DNA of 64,000 bases. It comes from Rhodococcoides trifolii (GTDB taxonomy: Bacteria; Actinomycetota; Actinomycetes; Mycobacteriales; Mycobacteriaceae). The notes beneath the pieces were generated by a model. That model had not been told where the DNA came from, made no database searches, and saw only the letters and a list, made by a program, of their open reading frames with translations. Positions 53,401 through 62,400 of this stretch are shown here, in pieces. How positions within the stretch are numbered: the first letter of the stretch is position 1; the number at the start of each line of letters is the position of its first letter. The position numbers were made by a program, and so were the translations under genes. The stretch lies in NCBI RefSeq assembly GCF_014635345.1, contig NZ_BMCU01000007.1:62001-126000 (forward strand). Reading direction: 5' to 3'.

Positions 53401-56400
53401 CTCATCGCGGCATCGTCAACCGCCTCGGGTGGATGCACGAGGCCACGCCGCTGACTGCGTCGGATCGAGTGCTGCAGAAGACGTCGTCGAGCTTCGACGT
53501 GTCCGTCACGGAGTTCTTCGGCGCCCTCACCGTGGGTGCGACACTGGTGGTCGCCGAGCCGGAGGGGCACCGGGACACCACCTATCTCGCCACGCTGATG
53601 CGCGACGAGGCACTCACCTGGGCGCACTTCGTGCCGTCCATGCTCGAGATGTTCCTCGCGGATCCGCTTGCCGCGCAGTGCACCAGCCTGCGTGTTGTCG
53701 TCTGCAGTGGGGAAGCGTTGCCCGAGGCGACGGCCCGCCGATTCGCCGAGGTGTTGCCGCACACCCGTCTGGACAATCTGTACGGCCCCACCGAAACGGC
53801 GGTCGATGTCACGGCTGCACAGAATGTTCGCGACACCGTCTCCATCGGCCGCCCGATCTCGAACGTGCGCGTGCTCGTGCTGGATTCGTGCCTCACCCCC
53901 GTCGGGCCGGGCGTTGCAGGCGAGCTCTATCTCGCCGGCCCGGCTCTCGCACGGGGTTACCTCAAGCGGCACGGCCTGAGCAGCGCGCGCTTCGTGGCCG
54001 CACTCGACGCACCGGGGGAGCGGATGTACCGCACCGGTGACGTCGTAACGTTGCAGGAATCCCGACCGGCCTCCGGCCTTCCCGAGGAATCCCGACCGGC
54101 CTCCGGCCTACCCGAGGAATCCCGACCGGCCTCCGGCCTACCCGCACATGCCGGCACCCTGCGCTACCTCGGCCGTGCGGACGGCCAGGTCAAGGTCCGC
54201 GGCTTGCGCATCGAGCTGGGTGAGATCGAAACCGCACTGCGCGAACATGACTCGGTCGATCGTGCCGCCGTGGTGGTCCGTCACGACCGGGGCACCGATC
54301 AACTCGTGGCCTACATCGTGGGTGACGCCTCACCCGAGCTTCTGCGCGACTTCCTCGGGGCCCGCCTGCCCGAGTTCATGGTTCCCACGACCATCGTGCC
54401 CGTCGAGTCGTTTCCCACCGGTCCGAGCGGCAAGCTGGACAGGAACGCGCTCCCGGCGCCGCCGACGAGTGCGGCGGCACCCGCCACGGGGGACGGCCAG
54501 GCGCAGATCATCGCCGCTCACTTCGGAGAGATCCTGGGCGACCCCGCGATCGGGCCCGACGACGACTTCTTCGCCCGCGGGGGCGACAGTATCCTTGCGA
54601 TCCGGTTGGTCAACCTGGCTCGTGCGCAGGGCATCACGCTGACCCCGCGCCAGGTGTTCGAGCTCCGGACACCTCGCGCGTTGGCGGGCGTCGTACCCGA
54701 TACGTCTACCGAGGTCACGCCCGAAGACGACGGTCTCGGAGAACTCCGGCCCCTCCCCGCCGTGCACCGCCTATCCGAATGGTCGGGCAGCACCGACCGG
54801 TTCAACCAAGCCGTGCTGCTCACCGTCCCGCCGGCGGCGCTCTCCACGACACCCGAAGCCGCGCTGACCGCCGTCGTCGACAACCACCCCGCACTGCGGT
54901 CGGTCCTGACCCGGCACGCAGCGGGCGTCTGGTCGGTGGAGGCAACCGCCGGCAGCAACCTCGTCTTCCGAACCACCGACACCCTCGACATCGAGTCGCA
55001 ATCCCAGTGGGCCACAGACCAACTGAACCCTGCCGCCGGCATCACCGTCGTCGCGGTCTGGTTCGACCAGGGCGCAGAGCCGGGCCGCCTCCTCCTCGTC
55101 CTGCACCACCTCGTGGTCGACGGCGTCTCGTGGAGCATCCTGACCGAAGACCTCGCCACCGCGTGGATCGCCGCGGATTCCGGGCAGAATGCGACCCTCG
55201 AACCCGAACGCACCACCCTGATGGCCTTCGGCCGACTCCTCGACGAGGACGCCCATCGCGCAGGTCGAATGGCCGAACTGCCGATGTGGCAACGGGTCAC
55301 GGCCCCCGGAGCCCAACTGGTCGGCACCGAGTCGCCGACGGCCACCATCGGGTCCGGCGCCCGCCGACGCGTCACCGTCGATGCCGACACCACGCGCGCA
55401 CTGCTGACGTCGGTACCGGCCATGATCCGCGGTGACATCACCGACGTACTGCTCGGCGCCTTCCGTGTCGCGGTGTCCCGCTGGTTCGCCGAGACCGGCC
55501 GCGACCGTGACGCCGACGTTCTCGTCGACCTCGAGCGCCACGGACGCACCGAACTCGATGCCGACCTCTCGCGCACCGTCGGTTGGTTCACGTCGTTCGT
55601 CCCCGTGCGCCTACCGGGCTGCGACTCCACCCTGGACACCGTCGCTGAGGTCAAGGAACGCCTGCGGACAGCCCCCGATTCCGGCATCGGGTACGGCATG
55701 CTCCGCTACGGCAACGCCCGCACCGCAGCCGTTCTCGCGGCCGGTGAGCCCTCGCAGGTGCTGTTCAACTACCTCGGCCGGATGCCCACGTCCGGTGATA
55801 CACCGTGGTTCCCCGCGCCCGAATCCGACCGGGTGCGAGCCGATCCCGACGCGGACATGGCTGCGTCCTACCGTCTCGTCGTCAACGTCGTGTGCGAGGA
55901 CGTACTGCGCGCCGATTTCGCCTGGTCCACCGACGACCTGACCGAGCACGACGTCGACGTCCTCTCGCGCGAATGGGTTGCGGCTCTGCAGGAGTTGGCC
56001 GCTCTCGATGGCCCCCGCATCATCACACCGTCCGACGTACCGTTGGTCGATCTGGATCGTGGCGCCCTGAACGACATTGCCGCCCTGGCGCCGAGCGGGC
56101 TGGAGACGGTGTGGCCGTTGACTCCGTTGCAGGAGGGGTTGTACTTCGAGGCCAGCACCAGTGCCACCGACATCTACACGGCGCAGTTCGCTCTCGACAT
56201 GAGCCATGTCGACGTCGAGCGGCTACGAGAAGCATTGCGCGTGTTGCAGACTCGACACCCCGCGCTGCGCGCCGGGTTCACCACCGGACCGGTCCAGTTC
56301 GTCCCGGTGACAGCCGACGTCCCCATCACGGTCGAAGACATGACCGGTGCACCCGAATCGGCTGTCGCGGACCTGATGCTGCACGACCGCACCACACCCT

Positions 56401-59400
56401 TCGACCTCGAGACGCCGCCGCTGTGGCGAGTGATGGTCGTCCGTCTGACACCGGACCACGACAGGCTCGTCGTCAACCGCCAGTTCCTGCTGTGGGACGG
56501 GTGGTCCAACGGACTGGTCGTCGGCGAACTGCTGGCGCTGTACGCCGACCCGACCGCCACCTCCGTACCGTCCGACGCGTTCGAGAGGTACCTGCTGTGG
56601 TTGCGTGAGCAGGACTCCGCCGCCGCCCGCCGCTTCTGGTCTGTGACGTTCGACGGTCTGGACGAGCCCACAGTGGTTGCGCAGCGGCAAGTTCCGCCGG
56701 TGGGCTATCCGGAGCGCGTCGACACCGTCCTGGATGCCGACACCACGCGGGTGTTGACCGACGCCGCCCGACGTCACGGAGTCACCCTGAACGCGGTGGT
56801 GTCGGCGGCGCTGGCGCTGACCATCGGACGCGTGACCGGACGCGACGACGTGGTCTTCGGCATCACCGATGCCGGTCGGCCCCCCGAGGTCCCCGGACTC
56901 GACACGGCGCCGGGCATGTTCCTGTCCACCGTTCCCGTGCGAGCCCGCCTCGATCCGCGGGAGACGGTGGCCGAGCTGGCCCGCCGGGTGCAGTCCGAAC
57001 GTCTCGACGCGCAGGCTCACGACTTCCTGGGTCTCGCTGCCATTCAACGAGAATCGGCCCACCGCCCGCTGTTCGACGTGCTGTACGTCCTGCAGAACTT
57101 CGTGGACGAGAAATCGGTGTCCGCCCTCGAGTCGGCGCACGACATCTCCGGCGGCACCAGCATCGATCACACCAACTACCCACTCACCGTGGTGGTGACA
57201 CCGGGTACCCGCACCGCGGTCAAGTTCGAATACCGGCCCGAGGCACTCGATCTCGACCGCGTCGAGGCCATGCTGGCGCAGTTCGTCGGCCTGCTGACCG
57301 CGTTCGCCGACCGAGCCGACGTGCCGGCTGCCTCCGCGATCACGGTGAACCCGCCGCCGCGCGCAGACGTACGACCGGTGCCGGATCGGACCATCGCCGA
57401 GCTACTCGTCGACACCGCGCACCGGACGCCCGACGCCACTGCACTCGTCTTCGGTGACACGGCACTGAGGTATCGCGAGCTGTCCCTGCGCGTCGATCGG
57501 GTTGCCCGGCTCCTGCTCCAGCGCGGAGCCGCCCCGGAAACAGTGGTGGCGCTGGCCCTTCCGAGGTCCATCGACATGGTCGTCGCGCTGTTCGCCGTCC
57601 TCCGCACGGGTGCGGCGTACCTCCCGTTGGAGCTCGAGCATCCGGACGCTCGCCTGCACACCATCATCGCGGACGCGTCGCCGATCGTCCTGCTCACCGA
57701 GGCGCCCGAACGATTCGCGAACACCGGGGTGGACATCGTCTCGGTCGGTGACGCCGAAGACGGTGGGCTCCTCACCGCGGACGAGCTGCACCGTTTCCAG
57801 CCCAGCACAACGAGACTGGATCACCCTGCCTACGTGATCTACACCTCCGGTTCGACGGGGACGCCGAAGGGAGTCGTCACCCCGTACCGCGGCCTGACCA
57901 ACATGCAACTCAACCACCGCGAGGCCATCTTCGAACCGGTCGTCGCGGCGGCCGGCCGCACGCTGCGTGTCGCGCACACGGTGTCGTTCGCGTTCGACAT
58001 GTCGTGGGAAGAGTTGCTGTGGTTGGTCGAAGGCCACGAGGTGCACGTCTGTGACGAGTACCTCCGACGCGACGCCGAAGCTCTCGTTCGGTACGCCGCC
58101 ACGCACGAGATCGATGTCGTCAACGTCACCCCCACCTACGCGGCGCACCTGATCGAGCAGGGACTGCTCGACACGTACCCACCCGCTCTTGTCCTGCTCG
58201 GCGGTGAAGCCGTGAGCGATTCGGTGTGGACCACCCTGCGCACCACGAACGGCGTCCTCGGTTACAACCTCTACGGACCAACCGAATACACCATCAACAC
58301 GCTCGGGGCAGGCACCGACGAGAGCGTCACTCCCACCGTCGGTCGGCCCATCTGGAACACCACCGCCTCGGTCCTCGACGGCTGGTTGCGGCCCGTCGCG
58401 GACGGTGTTCCCGGTGAGCTCTACATCGCCGGTACCGGCGCAGCGCGCGGCTACCTGAACCAACCGGGTCAGACGGCAGCACGATTCGTCGCCGACCCGC
58501 ACGGCACCGGCGAACGGATGTACCGCACCGGAGACCTGATGCGTCGCACCGCGTCCGGTCATCACGACTACCTCGGTCGCACCGACGATCAGATCAAGAT
58601 TCGAGGACACCGCATCGAGCTCGGCGAGATCGAGTCCGTCGTCGGGTCGGTCGACGGCGTGCGGAGCGCCGCGGTGATCGTCGACGCGAACCGCATCGTC
58701 GCGTACGTGACGCCCGCCGATCTGGATCCCGCTGCGGTCCGACTGGCAACGGCGGCAGCGCTTCCCGATTACATGGTCCCGACCGTGGTGATGTCCGTGG
58801 CGCAGTTCCCGATGACCGTCAACGGGAAGCTCGATGTCGCTGCTCTGCCCGCGCCGGTGTTCGAGGTATCGATGTCCCGTGGCCCCGAGACCGACACCGA
58901 ACGCGTGATCTGCGAGGTGTTCGCGCAGGTTCTCGAGGTCGACACTGTGGGCGCTCTCGACAACTTCTTCGACCTGGGCGGCCATTCGCTGCTCGCGACC
59001 CGGGTGATCGGGCGGGTGCGCAGTGCGGTCGACGTACCGGTGACGATCCGCGACCTATTCGAGGCGCCCACGGCAGAATCGTTGGCGCAGGCTCTGACTC
59101 GGCGAACGTCGACCGCTGCGCGACCTGTCCTGGCTCCGCGCGAGCGACCGAGCCTGGTCCCGCTGTCGTCTGCGCAACAGCGGTTGTGGCTCGTGCAGCA
59201 ACTCGACGAGACGTCCACGGCGTACAACCTCCCCACCGCCCTGCGCCTGACGGGTGCGTTCGATGTCGACGTGCTCGAGCAGTCGGTGGCCGACGTTGTG
59301 CTGCGGCACGAGTCGCTACGGACGGTCTTCGGATCGGTCGACGGCGAACCGCATCAGATCGTCACCACGCGCACGCCGGTCGTCGAGCGGGATGTCGCCA

Positions 59401-62400
59401 ATGTCGAGGAGTTCGTCGGCCGCGTCTTCGACCTCGCCCGCGACCTGCCCATTCGCGTTGCCGTGCAGCGAATCGCCGACGACGACCACGTCCTGGTGCT
59501 CGTCGTCCATCACATCGCGACCGACGAATGGTCGGACGTCCCGTTGCTCCGTGACCTCGTCGTGGCCTACGGTGCCCGGCAGCAGGGGTCCGCACCCATC
59601 TTCGCGCCGCTACCGGTGCAGTACGCGGATTACGCGTTGTGGCAACGGGATCTGCTGGGTGACCCCTCCGACGACACGTCGGTCGCCGGCCGTCAGCTCG
59701 CCTACTGGACGAAGGCCCTGGCCGCAGTGCCGGACGAGGTGTCGCTTCCGGCGGACCGTCCGCGACCGGCGCGGCCCAGCAACGTCGGTGGCGTCGTCGA
59801 GTACGAACTCCCGGCTGCTGTCACACACGGAGTCCGGCGCATTGCGTCCGACACGGGTAACAGCGTGTTCATGGTGTTGCACGCCGCGACGGCCGCGCTG
59901 ATCAATCGTCTCGGGGGAGCGCACGACATTCCACTCGGCGCACCGGTCGCCGGTCGCGGCGAGGAAGCCGCCTGGGACCTCGTCGGATTCTTCGTCGGCA
60001 CAGTGGTGCTGCGCACCGACGTGTCGGACAACCCCACTTTCGACACCCTTCTCGAGCGGGTGCGCGAGACCGACCTCGCGGCCTTCGCGCACTCGGACGT
60101 TCCCTTCGAGACGGTCGTCGACGCCCTCGCTCCGTCACGAACCCTGGCTCGAAACCCGTTGTTCCAGATCATGGTCAGCCACCACAACCGGACCGAACAT
60201 GCTGTCGACTTGCCCGGTCTCGCCGTCGAACCGCTGAACACCGACCAGACCACCGCGATCTTCGACCTCGTCTTCGGTTACGCGGAGTATCTGGACACCG
60301 GACGCATCGTCCTGCGTCTCGAGTACGCGGCCGATCTGTTCGACCGCTCCACCGCACAGACCATCGCCGAGCGGCAGTCTCGACTGCTCGAGGAGGTGGT
60401 CGCCGACACGGCGCAGACCGTTGCGGACATCGACCTGTTTCTCCCCGCCGAGCGCCGCCAGGTCCTCGACGATTTCAACCGGACCGGCCGCGACGTGGTC
60501 GAGGAATCGTTGATCGACCGGTTCGAGTACTGGGTGGCCACCACTCCCGACAATGTCGCGGTGGTCGACGACGACGGCGCGATGACCTACGCCGAACTCG
60601 ATTCACGCGCAACATCTCTCGCTGCAGTCCTGGCCGAGCACGTGCACCCCGAGTCGATCGTGGGTATCGCGGTGCCGCGGTCGCCGTTGATGGTGGCGAC
60701 CACGCTGGCGGTGCTCAAGCTCGGCGCCGCCTACCTGCCGCTCGATCTCAAGCACCCGTCCGAGCGCATCGCGTACATGCTCTCCGACTCCGGTGCCGAC
60801 GTCGTCGTGACGACCCGGGAGGTGTCGGATCAGGTTCCGAGCGAGCTGCCGAGAATTTTCGCCGAGACGGTCACCGACAGGCGAGTGGCGCTGCCCACCC
60901 GGCCGGCGTCGCTCGACCTCGCCGCCTACGTCATCTACACCTCCGGATCCACCGGACGGCCGAAAGGCGTTGTCCTGAGCCATGAAGGGATCGGCTCCCT
61001 CGTGGCAACAGCCGAGGATCGCATGCGACTGCGCACCGGGTCGACGGTGATGCAGTTCGCGTCGCCCGGGTTCGACGTCGCGGTGTTCGAGTTGTCCATG
61101 GCGCTGTGTACCGGATCGCGGCTGGCCATCGTTCCCGACGACGCCCGCGTGGCCGGACCGGAACTGACGGACTTCGCGCACCGGCACGGTGTCACGCACG
61201 CCATCATCCCGCCGTCCCTGATGGCCGCACTCCCGCCGGGGTGTGCGCTGCCCGAGGGGTGCACCGTTCTGGTCGGAACCGAGGCGGTGCCGCCTGCGGT
61301 CATCGCGACGTGGAGCGAACATCTCAATCTGCTTGCGGCGTACGGGTTGACCGAGGCCACGGTCAACAACACCCTGTGGCAAGCTCAGCCCGGCTGGACC
61401 GCGTCGGTTCCTATCGGCATCCCCGACCCCAACGAGCACGCGTACGTACTGGACTCGCGATTGCAGCCCGTCCCACCGGGCGTGCCGGGGGAGTTGTACA
61501 TCGGTGGACGTGGTCTCGCCCGCGGGTATCTCGGCCAGCCTGGGCGCACCGCGGATCGATTCGTGGCGTGCCCGTTCCGGCCCGGACGAATGTATCGAAC
61601 GGGTGACCGCGCGCTCTGGCGCGGCGACGGCAACCTCGACTTCCTCGGCCGTGTCGACGACCAGGTCAAGGTGCGCGGGTTCCGCATCGAGCCCGGTGAG
61701 ATCGTGGCTGCGCTCGCCCAGCATCCCGGCGTGAATCAAGCTGCGGTGGTGGCGGATACCTCCTCGACGCTCACGCGGTTGATCGGGTACGTGACGCGAA
61801 GCCCCGACACCGGAAGGCCCGACACCGAGGGGCTGGACGGAGCGGATGTCCGCGCGTTCGTGGCCGACCTGGTGCCGGATTACATGGTGCCGGCGCTCGT
61901 GGTGGTGCTCGACGAGTTGCCACTCACGCCGAACGGAAAGCTCGATCGCGCCGCGCTTCCGGCCCCGCAGTTCTCGGGCGGGTCCGCGCAGCCCCGTACC
62001 GACACCGAACGGCACCTGGCGCAGATCTACGCCGACATCCTCGGTATCGACGCGGTCGGAATCGACGACAACTTCTTCGATCTCGGTGGGCACTCGATGG
62101 CCGCCATGCAGGTGGTCGGCAAGGCGCGGGCGCTCGGTCTCGACGTCGCGGTGCGCGACGTGTTCGACTCCCCGACCGTGGCCGAACTGGCCACGCGCGT
62201 CACGTCCGCGAGGTCGGGTCCGGGTCTGGTGCGCCGTGATCATCCCGACCTCAGAGCACTGTCGCCGGCGCAGATCACCCACCTGGCGCGTGCGGACGGA
62301 GCCGCGGATCACGCTCTTGCGTTGTACCGCTCGGCCGATCTTCCCCGCCTCGACGCGGACGTACTCCGGGCCGCGGTGCGCGACGTGAGCGCCCGGCACG

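Noticed and set aside
54055..54144. CRISPR-like array
   Set aside because: Units are contiguous with no spacers and lie in frame within an NRPS domain; this is a tandem repeat.
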